Below, in pieces: positions 38,021-52,312 of a stretch of 64,000 bases of DNA (positions within the stretch are counted from its first letter, which is position 1; each line of letters begins with the position of its first letter). The position numbers and the translations under genes are program-made. Source of the stretch: Climacium dendroides (Eukaryota; Streptophyta; Bryopsida; Hypnales; Climaciaceae); the NCBI GenBank assembly GCA_950106755.1, contig CATNNA010000010.1, positions 62,001-126,000 of the forward strand. Direction: 5' to 3'. The notes under the pieces were generated by a model that was not told where the DNA came from, searched no databases, and saw only the letters and a program-made list of their open reading frames with translations.

Positions 38021-41000
38021 CACTTACAAAAGTGTGGGGAAGCAATAGGGTTCTCTTAAACTTCATTTTTCCATGAATCCTAATTATTTCGAAGATTTGC
38101 AACTTATGTGTTATATTTTCGGACATGATTCCACGTCAAAACGATATAATTTATTGGTTTGGTTTCTATTAAATACAGCATGATTTTTAGAGTCTCCTTT
38201 TTTTAAAACCCATTTCACTTACAAAAGTGTGGGGAAGCAATAGGGTTCTCTTAAACTTCATTTTTCCATGAATCCTAATTATTTCGAAGATTTGCAACTT
38301 ATGTGTTATGTTTTCGGACATGATTCCACGTCAAAACAATATAATTTATTGGTTTGGTTTCTATTAAATACAGCATGATTTTTAGAGTCTCCTTTTTTTA
38401 AAACCCATTTCACTTACAAAAGTATAGGGAAGCAATAGGGTTCTCTTAAACTTCATTCCTCCATGAATCCTAATTATTTCGAAGATTTGCAACTTATGTG
38501 TTATGTTTTCGGACATGATTCCACGTCAAAACGATATAATTTATTGGTTTGGTTTCTATCAAATACAGCATGATTTCTAGAGTCTCTTTTTTAAAACCCA
38601 TTTCACTTACAAAAGTGTGGGGAAGCAATAGGGTTCTCTTAAACTTCATTTTTCCATGAATCCTAATTATTTCGAAGATTTGCAACTTATGTGTTATATT
38701 TTCGGACATGATTCCACGTCAAAACGATATAATTTATTGGTTTGGTTTCTATTAAATACAGCATGATTTTTAGATTCTCCTTTTTTTAAAACCCATTTCA
38801 CTTACAAAAGTGTGGGGAAGCAATAGGGTTCTCTTAAACTTCATTTTTCCATGAATCCTAATTATTTCGAAGATTTGCAACTTATGTGTTATGTTTTCGG
38901 ACATGATTCCACGTCAAAACGATATAATTTATTGGTTTGGTTTCTATTAAATACAGCATGATTTTTAGAGTCTCCTTTTTTTAAAACCCATTTCACTTAC
39001 AAAAGTATAGGGAAGCAATAGGGTTCTCTTAAACTTCATTTTTCCATGAATCCTAATTATTTCGAAGATTTGCAACTTATGTGTTATGTTTTCGGAAATG
39101 ATTTCACGTCAAAACGATATAATTTATTGGTTTGGTTTCTATCAAATACAGCATGATTTCTAGAGTCTCTTTTTTAAAACCCATTTCAATTGAGAATGTG
39201 TGGGGAAGCAATAGGATTCTCTTAAACTTCATTTTTCCATGAATCCTAATTATTTCGAAGATTTGCAACTTATGTGTTATGTTTTCGGACATGATTCCAC
39301 GTCAAAACGATCTAATTTATTGGTTTCGTTTCTATTAAATACAGCATGATTTCTAGAGTCTCTTTTTTAAAACCCATTTCACTTACAAAAGTGTGGGGAA
39401 GCACTAGGGTTCTCTTAAACTTCATTTTTCCATGAATCCTAATTATTTCGAAGATTTGCAACTTATGTGTTATGTTTTCGGACATGATTCCCCGTCAAAA
39501 CGATATAATTTATTGGTTTGGTTTCTATTAAATACAGCATGATTTTTAGAGTCTCCTTTTTTTAAAACCCATTTCACTTACAAAAGTGTGGGGAAGCAAT
39601 AGGGTTCTCTTAGACTTCATTCCTCCATGAATCCTAATTATTTCGAAGATTTGCAACTTATGTGTTATGTTTTCCGACATGATTCTACGTCAAAACGCTA
39701 TAATTTATTGGTTTGGTTTCTATTAAATACAGCATGATTTTTAGAGTCTCCTTTTTTTAAAACCCATTTCACTTACAAAAGTGTGGGGAAGCAATAGGGT
39801 TCTCTTAAACTTCATTTTTCCATGAATCCTAATTATTTCGAAGATTTGCAACTTATGTGTTATGTTTTCGGACATGATTCCACGTCAAAACGATATAATT
39901 TATTGGTTTCGTTTCTATTAAATACAGCATGATTTTTAGAGTCTCCTTTTTTTAAAACCCATTTCACTTACAAAAGTGTGGGGAAGCACTAGGGTTCTCT
40001 TAAACTTCATTTTTCCATGAATCCTAATTATTTCGAAGATTTGCAACTTATGTGTTATGTTTTCGGACATGATTCCACGTCAAAACGATATAATTTATTG
40101 GTTTGGTTTCTATTAAATACAACATGATTTTTAGAGTCTCCTTTTTTTAAAACCCATTTCACTTACAAAAGTGTGGGGAAGCAATAGGGTTCTCTTAGAC
40201 TTCATTCCTCCATGAATCCTAATTATTTCGAAGATTTGCAACTTATGTGTTATGTTTTCCGACATGATTCTACGTCAAAACGCTATAATTTATTGGTTTG
40301 GTTTCTATTAAATACAGCATGATTTTTAGAGTCTCCTTTTTCTAAAACCCATTTCACTTACAAAAGTGTGGGGAAGCAATAGGGTTCTCTTAAACTTCAT
40401 TTTTCCATGAATCCTAATTATTTCGAAGATTTGCAACTTATGTGTTATGTTTTCGGACATGATTCCACGTCAAAACGATATAATTTATTGGTTTGGTTTC
40501 TATCAAATACAGCATGATCTCTAGAGTCTCTTTTTTAAAACCCATTTCACTTACAAAAGTGTGGGGAAGCAATAGGGTTCTCTTAGACTTCATTCCTCCA
40601 TGAATCCTAATTATTTCGAAGATTTGCAACTTATGTGTTATGTTTTCCGACATGATTCTACGTCAAAACGATATAATTTATTGGTTTGGTTTCTATTAAA
40701 TACAGCATGATTTTTAGAGTCTCCTTTTTTTAAAACCCATTTCACTTACAAAAGTGTGGGGAAGCAATAGGGTTCTCTTAGACTTCATTCCTCCATGAAT
40801 CCTAATTATTTCGAAGATTTGCAACTTATGTGTTATGTTTTCCGACATGATTCCCCGTCAAAACGATATAATTTATTGGTTTGGTTTCTATTAAATACAG
40901 CATGATTTTTAGAGTCTCCTTTTTTTAAAACCCATTTCACTTACAAAAGTGTGGGGAAGCAATAGGGTTCTCTTAAACTTCATTTTTCCATGAATCCTAA

Positions 41001-42141
41001 TTATTTCGAAGATTTGCAACTTATGTGTTATGTTTTCGGACATGATTCCACGTCAAAACGCTATAATTTATTGGTTTGGTTTCTATCAAATACAGCATGA
41101 TTTCTAGAGTCTCTTTTTTAAAACCCATTTCACTTACAAAAGTATAGGGAAGCACTAGGGTTCTCTTAAACTTCATTTTTCCATGAATCCTAATTATTTC
41201 GAAGATTTGCAACTTATGTGTTATGTTTTCGGACATGATTCCCCGTCAAAACGATATAATTTATCGGTTTGGTTTCTATTAAATACAGCATGATTTTTAG
41301 AGTCTCCTTTTTTTAAAACCCATTTCACTTACAAAAGTGTGGGGAAGCACTAGGGTTCTCTTAAACTTCATTTTTCCATGAATCCTAATTATTTCGAAGA
41401 TTTGCAACTTATGTGTTATGTTTTCCGACATGATTCTACGTCAAAACGCTATAATTTATTGGTTTGGTTTCTATTAAATACAGCATGATTTTTAGAGTCT
41501 CCTTTTTTTAAAACCCATTTCACTTACAAAAGTGTAGGGAAGCAATAGGGGTCTCTTAGACTTCATTCCTCCATGAATCCTAATTATTTCGAAGATTTGC
41601 AACTTATGTGTTATGTTTTCCGACATGATTCTACGTCAAAACGATATAATTTATTGGTTTGGTTTCTATTAAATACAGCATGATTTTTAGAGTCTCCTTT
41701 TTTTAAAACCCATTTCACTTGCAAAAGTGTGGGGAAGCAATAGGGTTCTCTTAAACTTCATTTTTCCATGAATCCTAATTATTTCGAAGATTTGCAACTT
41801 ATGTGTTATGTTTTCGGACATGATTCCCCGTCAAAACGATATAATTTATTGGTTTGGTTTCTATTAAATACAGCATGATTTTTAGAGTCTCCTTTTTTTA
41901 AAACCCATTTCACTTACAAAAGTATAGGGAAGCACTAGGGTTCTCTTAAACTTCATTTTTCCATGAATCCTAATTATTTCGAAGATTTGCAACTTATGTG
42001 TTATGTTTTCCGACATGATTCCACGTCAAAACGATATAATTTATTGGTTTGGTTTCTATTAAATACAGCATGATTTTTAGAGTCTCCTTTTTTTAAAACC
42101 CATTTCACTTACAAAAGTGTGGGGAAGCAATAGGGTTCTCT

Positions 42142-44869
42142 GAGACTTCATTCCTCCATGAATCCTAATTATTTCGAAGATTTGCAACTTATGTGTTATG
42201 TTTTCCGACATGATTCTACGTCAAAACGCTATAATTTATTGGTTTGGTTTCTATTAAATACAGCATGATTTTTAGAGTCTCCTTTTTTTAAAACCCATTT
42301 CACTTACAAAAGTGTGGGGAAGCAATAGGGTTCTCTTAAACTTCATTTTTCCATGAATCCTAATTATTTCGAAGATTTGCAACTTATGTGTTATGTTTTC
42401 CGACATGATTCTACGTCAAAACGATATAATTTATTGGTTTGGTTTCTATTAAATACAGCATGATTTTTAGAGTCTCCTTTTTTTAAAACCCATTTCACTT
42501 ACAAAAGTGTGGGGAAGCAATAGGGTTCTCTTAAACTTCATTTTTCCATGAATCCTAATTATTTCGAAGATTTGCAACTTATGTGTTATGTTTTCGGACA
42601 TGATTCCACGTCAAAACGATATAATTTATTGGTTTGGTTTCTATTAAATACAGCATGATTTTTAGAGTCTCCTTTTTTTAAAACCCATTTCACTTACAAA
42701 AGTGTGGGGAAGCACTAGGGTTCTCTTAAACTTCATTTTTCCATGAATCCTAATTATTTCGAAGATTTGCAACTTATGTGTTATGTTTTCGGACATGATT
42801 CCCCGTCAAAACGATATAATTTATTGGTTTGGTTTCTATTAAATACAGCATGATTTTTAGAGTCTCCTTTTTTTAAAACCCATTTCACTTACAAAAGTGT
42901 GGGGAAGCAATAGGGTTCTCTTAGACTTCATTCCTCCATGAATCCTAATTATTTCGAAGATTTGCAACTTATGTGTTATGTTTTCCGACATGATTCTACG
43001 TCAAAACGCTATAATTTATTGGTTTGGTTTCTATTAAATACAGCATGATTTTTAGAGTCTCCTTTTTCTAAAACCCATTTCACTTACAAAAGTGTGGGGA
43101 AGCAATAGGGTTCTCTTAAACTTCATTTTTCCATGAATCCTAATTATTTCGAAGATTTGCAACTTATGTGTTATGTTTTCGGACATGATTCCCCGTCAAA
43201 ACAATATAATTTATTGGTTTGGTTTCTATTAAATACAGCATGATTTTTAGAGTCTCCTTTATTTAAAACCCATTTCACTTACAAAAGTGTGGGGAAGCAA
43301 TAGGGGTCTCTTAGACTTCATTCCTCCATGAATCCTAATTATTTCGAAGATTTGCAACTTATGTGTTATGTTTTCGGACATGATTCCACGTCAAAACGAT
43401 ATAATTTATTGGTTTGGTTTCTATCAAATACAGCATGATTTCTAGAGTCTCTTTTTTAAAATCCATTTCACTTACAAAAGTGTGGGGAAGCAATAGGGTT
43501 CTCTTAAACTTCATTTTTCCATGAATCCTAATTATTTCGAAGATTTGCAACTTATGTGTTATGTTTTCGGACATGATTCCACGTCAAAACGATATAATTT
43601 ATTGGTTTGGTTTCTATTAAATACAGCATGATTTTTAGAGTCTCCTTTTTTTAAAACCCATTTCACTTACAAAAGTATAGGGAAGCAATAGGGTTCTCTT
43701 AAACTTCATTCCTCCATGAATCCTAATTATTTCGAAGATTTGCAACTTATGTGTTATGTTTTCGGACAGGCTTCCACGTCAAAACGATATAATTTATTGG
43801 TTTGGTTTCTATTAAATACAGCATGATTTTTAGAGTCTCTTCTTTTTAAAACCCATTTCACTTACAAAAGTATAGGGAAGCACTAGGGTTCTCTTAAACT
43901 TCATTTTTCCATGAATCCTAATTATTTCGAAGATTTGCAACTTATGTGTTATGTTTTCGGACATGATTCCCCGTCAAAACGATATAATTTATCGGTTTGG
44001 TTTCTATTAAATACAGCATGATTTTTAGAGTCTCCTTTTTTTAAAACCCATTTCACTTACAAAAGTGTGGGGAAGCACTAGGGTTCTCTTAAACTTCATT
44101 TTTCCATGAATCCTAATTATTTCGAAGATTTGCAACTTATGTGTTATGTTTTCCGACATGATTCTACGTCAAAACGCTATAATTTATTGGTTTGGTTTCT
44201 ATTAAATACAGCATGATTTTTAGAGTCTCCTTTTTTTAAAACCCATTTCACTTACAAAAGTGTGGGGAAGCAATAGGGGTCTCTTAGACTTCATTCCTCC
44301 ATGAATCCTAATTATTTCGAAGATTTGCAACTTATGTGTTATGTTTTCCGACATGATTCTACGTCAAAACGATATAATTTATTGGTTTGGTTTCTATTAA
44401 ATACAGCATGATTTTTAGAGTCTCCTTTTTTTAAAACCCATTTCACTTGCAAAAGTGTGGGGAAGCAATAGGGTTCTCTTAAACTTCATTTTTCCATGAA
44501 TCCTAATTATTTCGAAGATTTGCAACTTATGTGTTATGTTTTCGGACATGATTCCACGTCAAAACGATATAATTTATTGGTTTGGTTTCTATTAAATACA
44601 GCATGATTTTTAGAGTCTCCTTTTTTTAAAACCCATTTCACTTACAAAAGTATAGGGAAGCACTAGGGTTCTCTTAAACTTCATTTTTCCATGAATCCTA
44701 ATTATTTCGAAGATTTGCAACTTATGTGTTATGTTTTCGGACATGATTCCACGTCAAAACGATATAATTTATTGGTTTGGTTTCTATTAAATACAGCATG
44801 ATTTTTAGAGTCTCCTTTTTTTAAAACCCATTTCACTTACAAAAGTGTGGGGAAGCAATAGGGTTCTCT
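42142..44869 (+). repeat. Copy of U2 8758-8759 bp downstream (U2')
   Basis: It runs from GAGACT at 42142 to GAGACT at 44870 (2728 bp, 14 monomers). Its tags match U2 at a constant offset of 8759 (for example 34600 and 43359, 35004 and 43763, 35690 and 44449); upstream of the one-base deletion in U2 the offset is 8758. Yet it has TCTTCTTTTTAAAA (C at 43842) and the following GCACTAG like U1, not U2, while CGCTATAATT near 44166 follows U2. It carries a private CCTTTATTTAAAACC near 43257 and TTTATGGGTTTGG near 44966 in the next unit. Confidence 0.8.
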
Positions 44870-46780
44870 GAGACTTCATTCCTCCATGAATCCTAATTAT
44901 TTCGAAGATTTGCAACTTATGTGTTATGTTTTCCGACATGATTCTACGTCAAAACGCTATAATTTATGGGTTTGGTTTCTATTAAATACAGCATGATTTT
45001 TAGAGTCTCCTTTTTTTAAAACCCATTTCACTTACAAAAGTGTGGGGAAGCAATAGGGTTCTCTTAAACTTCATTTTTCCATGAATCCTAATTATTTCGA
45101 AGATTTGCAACTTATGTGTTATGTTTTCCGACATGATTCTACGTCAAAACGATATAATTTATTGGTTTGGTTTCTATTAAATACAGCATGATTTTTAGAG
45201 TCTCCTTTTTTTAAAACCCATTTCACTTACAAAAGTGTGGGGAAGCAATAGGGTTCTCTTAAACTTCATTTTTCCATGAATCCTAATTATTTCGAAGATT
45301 TGCAACTTATGTGTTATGTTTTCGGACATGATTCCACGTCAAAACGATATAATTTATTGGTTTGGTTTCTATTAAATACAGCATGATTTTTAGAGTCTCC
45401 TTTTTTTAAAACCCATTTCACTTACAAAAGTGTGGGGAAGCACTAGGGTTCTCTTAAACTTCATTTTTCCATGAATCCTAATTATTTCGAAGATTTGCAA
45501 CTTATGTGTTATGTTTTCGGACATGATTCCACGTCAAAACGATATAATTTATTGGTTTGGTTTCTATTAAATACAGCATGATTTTTAGAGTCTCCTTTTT
45601 TTAAAACCCATTTCACTTACAAAAGTGTGGGGAAGCAATAGGGTTCTCTTAGACTTCATTCCTCCATGAATCCTAATTATTTCGAAGATTTGCAACTTAT
45701 GTGTTATGTTTTCCGACATGATTCTACGTCAAAACGCTATAATTTATTGGTTTGGTTTCTATTAAATACAGCATGATTTTTAGAGTCTCCTTTTTCTAAA
45801 ACCCATTTCACTTACAAAAGTGTGGGGAAGCAATAGGGTTCTCTTAAACTTCATTTTTCCATGAATCCTAATTATTTCGAAGATTTGCAACTTATGTGTT
45901 ATGTTTTCGGACATGATTCCACGTCAAAACGATATAATTTATTGGTTTGGTTTCTATCAAATACAGCATGATCTCTAGAGTCTCTTTTTTAAAACCCATT
46001 TCACTTACAAAAGTGTGGGGAAGCAATAGGGTTCTCTTAAACTTCATTTTTCCATGAATCCTAATTATTTCGAAGATTTGCAACTTATGTGTTATGTTTT
46101 CGGACATGATTCCCCGTCAAAACAATATAATTTATTGGTTTGGTTTCTATTAAATACAGCATGATTTTTAGAGTCTCCTTTTTTTAAAACCCATTTCACT
46201 TACAAAAGTATAGGGAAGCAATAGGGTTCTCTTAAACTTCATTCCTCCATGAATCCTAATTATTTCGAAGATTTGCAACTTATGTGTTATGTTTTCGGAC
46301 ATGATTCCACGTCAAAACGCTATAATTTATTGGTTTGGTTTCTATCAAATACAGCATGATTTCTAGAGTCTCTTTTTTAAAACCCATTTCACTTACAAAA
46401 GTGTGGGGAAGCAATAGGGTTCTCTTAAACTTCATTTTTCCATGAATCCTATTTATTTCGAAGATTTGCAACTTATGTGTTATATTTTCGGACATGATTC
46501 CACGTCAAAACGATATAATTTATTGGTTTCGTTTCTATTAAATACAGCATGATTTTTAGAGTCTCCTTTTTTTAAAACCCATTTCACTTACAAAAGTGTG
46601 GGGAAGCAATAGGGTTCTCTTAAACTTCATTTTTCCATGAATCCTAATTATTTCGAAGATTTGCAACTTATGTGTTATATTTTCGGACATGATTCCACGT
46701 CAAAACGATATAATTTATTGGTTTGGTTTCTATTAAATACAGCATGATTTTTAGAGTCTCCTTTTTTTAAAACCCATTTC
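44870..46780 (+). repeat. Copy of U3 8759 bp downstream (U3')
   Basis: The tags CTTTTTCTAAAACC (45790), GATCTCTAGAG, CCCCGTCAAAACAATATAAT, CGCTATAATT plus CTATCAAAT, and CCTATTTATTTCG follow in the order and spacing of 36111-38020. The match ends near 46780, where GTATAGGGAAGC replaces GTGTGGGGAAGC. Together with U2 and U2' this makes a shared block of about 4.6 kb at an offset of 45 monomers. Confidence 0.8.
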
Positions 46781-48814
46781 ACTTACAAAAGTATAGGGAA
46801 GCAATAGGGTTCTCTTAAACTTCATTTTTCCATGAATCCTAATTATTTCGAAGATTTGCAACTTATGTGTTATATTTTCGGAAATGATTTCACGTCAAAA
46901 CGATATAATTTATTGGTTTCGTTTCTATCAAATACAGCATGATTTCTAGAGTCTCTTTTTTAAAACCCATTTCAATTGAGAATGTGTGGGGAAGCAATAG
47001 GATTCTCTTAAACTTCATTTTTCCATGAATCCTAATTATTTCGAAGATTTGCAACTTATGTGTTATGTTTTCGGACATGATTCCACGTCAAAACGATATA
47101 ATTTATTGGTTTGGTTTCTATCAAATACAGCATGATTTCTAGAGTCTCTTTTTTAAAACCCATTTCACTTACAAAAGTGTGGGGAAGCAATAGGGTTCTC
47201 TTAAACTTCATTTTTCCATGAATCCTAATTATTTCGAAGATTTGCAACTTATGTGTTATGTTTTCGGACATGATTCCCCGTCAAAACAATATAATTTATT
47301 GGTTTGGTTTCTATTAAATACAGCATGATTTTTAGAGTCTCCTTTTTTTAAAACCCATTTCACTTACAAAAGTATAGGGAAGCAATAGGGTTCTCTTAAA
47401 CTTCATTCCTCCATGAATCCTAATTATTTCGAAGATTTGCAACTTATGTGTTATGTTTTCGGACATGATTCCACGTCAAAACGATATAATTTATTGGTTT
47501 GGTTTCTATCAAATACAGCATGATTTCTAGAGTCTCTTTTTTAAAACCCATTTCACTTACAAAAGTGTGGGGAAGCAATAGGGTTCTCTTAAACTTCATT
47601 TTTCCATGAATCCTAATTATTTCGAAGATTTGCAACTTATGTGTTATATTTTCGGACATGATTCCACGTCAAAACGATATAATTTATTGGTTTCGTTTCT
47701 ATTAAATACAGCATGATTTTTAGATTCTCCTTTTTTTAAAACCCATTTCACTTACAAAAGTGTGGGGAAGCAATAGGGTTCTCTTAAACTTCATTTTTCC
47801 ATGAATCCTAATTATTTCGAAGATTTGCAACTTATGTGTTATGTTTTCGGACATGATTCCACGTCAAAACGATATAATTTATTGGTTTGGTTTCTATTAA
47901 ATACAGCATGATTTTTAGAGTCTCCTTTTTTTAAAACCCATTTCACTTACAAAAGTATAGGGAAGCAATAGGGTTCTCTTAAACTTCATTTTTCCATGAA
48001 TCCTAATTATTTCGAAGATTTGCAACTTATGTGTTATGTTTTCGGAAATGATTTCACGTCAAAACGATATAATTTATTGGTTTGGTTTCTATCAAATACA
48101 GCATGATTTCTAGAGTCTCTTTTTTAAAACCCATTTCAATTGAGAATGTGTGGGGAAGCAATAGGATTCTCTTAAACTTCATTTTTCCATGAATCCTAAT
48201 TATTTCGAAGATTTGCAACTTATGTGTTATGTTTTCGGACATGATTCCACGTCAAAACGATCTAATTTATTGGTTTGGTTTCTATCAAATACAGCATGAT
48301 TTCTAGAGTCTCTTTTTTAAAACCCATTTCACTTACAAAAGTGTGGGGAAGCACTAGGGTTCTCTTAAACTTCATTTTTCCATGAATCCTAATTATTTCG
48401 AAGATTTGCAACTTATGTGTTATGTTTTCGGACATGATTCCCCGTCAAAACGATATAATTTATTGGTTTGGTTTCTATTAAATACAGCATGATTTTTAGA
48501 GTCTCCTTTTTTTAAAACCCATTTCACTTACAAAAGTGTGGGGAAGCAATAGGGTTCTCTTAGACTTCATTCCTCCATGAATCCTAATTATTTCGAAGAT
48601 TTGCAACTTATGTGTTATGTTTTCCGACATGATTCTACGTCAAAACGCTATAATTTATTGGTTTGGTTTCTGTTAAATACAGCATGATTTTTAGAGTCTC
48701 CTTTTCTTAAAACCCATTTCACTTACAAAAGTGTGGGGAAGCACTAGGGTTCTCTTAAACTTCATTTTTCCATGAATCCTAATTATTTCGAAGATTTGCA
48801 ACTTATGTGTTATG

Positions 48815-51800
48815 TTTTCGGACATGATTCCACGTCAAAACGATATAATTTATTGGTTTGGTTTCTATTAAATACAGCATGATTTTTAGAGTCTCCTTTT
48901 TTTAAAACCCATTTCACTTACAAAAGTGTGGGGAAGCACTAGGGTTCTCTTAAACTTCATTTTTCCATGAATCCTAATTATTTCGAAGATTTGCAACTTA
49001 TGTGTTATGTTTTCGGACATGATTCCACGTCAAAACGATATAATTTATTGGTTTGGTTTCTATTAAATAGAGCATGATTTTTAGAGTCTCCTTTTTTTAA
49101 AACCCATTTCACTTACAAAAGTGTGGGGAAGCAATAGGGTTCTCTTAGACTTCATTCCTCCATGAATCCTAATTATTTCGAAGATTTGCAACTTATGTGT
49201 TATGTTTTCCGACATGATTCTACGTCAAAACGCTATAATTTATTGGTTTGGTTTCTATTAAATACAGCATGATTTTTAGAGTCTCCTTTTTCTAAAACCC
49301 ATTTCACTTACAAAAGTGTGGGGAAGCAATAGGGTTCTCTTAAACTTCATTTTTCCATGAATCCTAATTATTTCGAAGATTTGCAACTTATGTGTTATGT
49401 TTTCGGACATGATTCCACGTCAAAACGATATAATTTATTGGTTTGGTTTCTATCAAATACAGCATGATCTCTAGAGTCTCTTTTTTAAAACCCATTTCAC
49501 TTACAAAAGTGTGGGGAAGCAATAGGGTTCTCTTAAACTTCATTTTTCCATGAATCCTAATTATTTCGAAGATTTGCAACTTATGTGTTATGTTTTCGGA
49601 CATGATTCCCCGTCAAAACAATATAATTTATTGGTTTGGTTTCTATTAAATACAACATGATTTTTAGAGTCTCCTTTTTTTAAAACCCATTTCACTTACA
49701 AAAGTATAGGGAAGCAATAGGGTTCTCTTAAACTTCATTCCTCCATGAATCCTAATTATTTCGAAGATTTGCAACTTATGTGTTATGTTTTCGGACATGA
49801 TTCCACGTCAAAACGCTATAATTTATTGGTTTGGTTTCTATCAAATACAGCATGATTTCTAGAGTCTCTTTTTTAAAACCCATTTCACTTACAAAAGTGT
49901 GGGGAAGCAATAGGGTTCTCTTAAACTTCATTTTTCCATGAATCCTATTTATTTCGAAGATTTGCAACTTATGTGTTATATTTTCGGACATGATTCCACG
50001 TCAAAACGATATAATTTATTGGTTTCGTTTCTATTAAATACAGCATGATTTTTAGAGTCTCCTTTTTTTAAAACCCATTTCACTTACAAAAGTGTGGGGA
50101 AGCACTAGGGTTCTCTTAAAGTTCATTTTTCCATGAATCCTAATTATTTCGATGATTTGCAACTTATGTGTTATATTTTCGGACATGATTCCACGTCAAA
50201 ACGATATAATTTATTGGTTTGGTTTCTATTAAATACAGCATGATTTTTAGAGTCTCCTTTTTTTAAAACCCATTTCACTTACAAAAGTATAGGGAAGCAA
50301 TAGGGTTCTCTTAAACTTCATTTTTCCATGAATCCTAATTATTTCGAAGATTTGCAACTTATGTGTTATGTTTTCGGAAATGATTTCACGTCAAAACGAT
50401 ATAATTTATTGGTTTCGTTTCTATCAAATACAGCATGATTTCTAGAGTCTCTTTTTTAAAACCCATTTCAATTGAGAATGTGTGGGGAAGCAATAGGATT
50501 CTCTTAAACTTCATTTTTCCATGAATCCTAATTATTTCGAAGATTTGCAACTTATGTGTTATGTTTTCCGACATGATTCCACGTCAAAACGATATAATTT
50601 ATTGGTTTCGTTTCTATTAAATACAGCATGATTTTTAGAGTCTCCTTTTTTTAAAACCCATTTCACTTACAAAAGTGTGGGGAAGCACTAGGGTTCTCTT
50701 AAACTTCATTTTTCCATGAATCCTAATTATTTCGAAGATTTGCAACTTATGTGTTATGTTTTCGGACATGATTCCACGTCAAAACGATATAATTTATTGG
50801 TTTGGTTTCTATTAAATACAGCATGATTTTTAGAGTCTCCTTTTTTTAAAACCCATTTCACTTACAAAAGTGTGGGGAAGCAATAGGGTTCTCTTAGACT
50901 TCATTCCTCCATGAATCCTAATTATTTCGAAGATTTGCAACTTATGTGTTATGTTTTCCGACATGATTCTACGTCAAAACGCTATAATTTATTGGTTTGG
51001 TTTCTATTAAATACAGCATGATTTTTAGAGTCTCCTTTTTCTAAAACCCATTTCACTTACAAAAGTGTGGGGAAGCAATAGGGTTCTCTTAAACTTCATT
51101 TTTCCATGAATCCTAATTATTTCGAAGATTTGCAACTTATGTGTTATGTTTTCGGACATGATTCCACGTCAAAACGATATAATTTATTGGTTTGGTTTCT
51201 ATCAAATACAGCATGATCTCTAGAGTCTCTTTTTTAAAACCCATTTCACTTACAAAAGTGTGGGGAAGCAATAGGGTTCTCTTAAACTTCATTTTTCCAT
51301 GAATCCTAATTATTTCGAAGATTTGCAACTTATGTGTTATGTTTTCGGACATGATTCCCCGTCAAAACAATATAATTTATTGGTTTGGTTTCTATTAAAT
51401 ACAACATGATTTTTAGAGTCTCCTTTTTTTAAAACCCATTTCACTTACAAAAGTATAGGGAAGCAATAGGGTTCTCTTAAACTTCATTCCTCCATGAATC
51501 CTAATTATTTCGAAGATTTGCAACTTATGTGTTATGTTTTCGGACATGATTCCACGTCAAAACGCTATAATTTATTGGTTTGGTTTCTATCAAATACAGC
51601 ATGATTTCTAGAGTCTCTTTTTTAAAACCCATTTCACTTACAAAAGTGTGGGGAAGCAATAGGGTTCTCTTAAACTTCATTTTTCCATGAATCCTATTTA
51701 TTTCGAAGATTTGCAACTTATGTGTTATATTTTCGGACATGATTCCACGTCAAAACGATATAATTTATTGGTTTCGTTTCTATTAAATACAGCATGATTT

Positions 51801-52312
51801 TTAGAGTCTCCTTTTTTTAAAACCCATTTCACTTACAAAAGTGTGGGGAAGCAATAGGGTTCTCTTAAACTTCATTTTTCCATGAATCCTAATTATTTCG
51901 AAGATTTGCAACTTATGTGTTATATTTTCGGACATGATTCCACGTCAAAACGATATAATTTATTGGTTTGGTTTCTATTAAATACAGCATGATTTTTAGA
52001 GTCTCCTTTTTTTAAAACCCATTTCACTTACAAAAGTATAGGGAAGCAATAGGGTTCTCTTAAACTTCATTTTTCCATGAATCCTAATTATTTCGAAGAT
52101 TTGCAACTTATGTGTTATGTTTTCGGAAATGATTTCACGTCAAAACGATATAATTTATTGGTTTCGTTTCTATCAAATACAGCATGATTTCTAGAGTCTC
52201 TTTTTTAAAACCCATTTCAATTGAGAATGTGTGGGGAAGCAATAGGATTCTCTTAAACTTCATTTTTCCATGAATCCTAATTATTTCGAAGATTTGCAAC
52301 TTATGTGTTATG
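48815..52312 (+). repeat. Two adjacent 9-monomer repeats of 1749 bp
   Basis: The copies are about 48815-50563 and 50564-52312. CTTTTTCTAAAACC is at 49286 and 51035, and the derived tag ATACAACATG (for ATACAGCATG) at 49651 and 51400, both 1749 bp apart. The equivalent series at about 45790-47080 lacks ATACAACATG, so these two copies are closer to each other than to that one, which lies 3496 bp (18 monomers) and 5245 bp (27 monomers) upstream of them. Private changes in copy one are ATAGAGCATG near 49069 and a unit with AAAGTTCAT and TTTCGATGATTTGC near 50120-50160. Confidence 0.85.
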
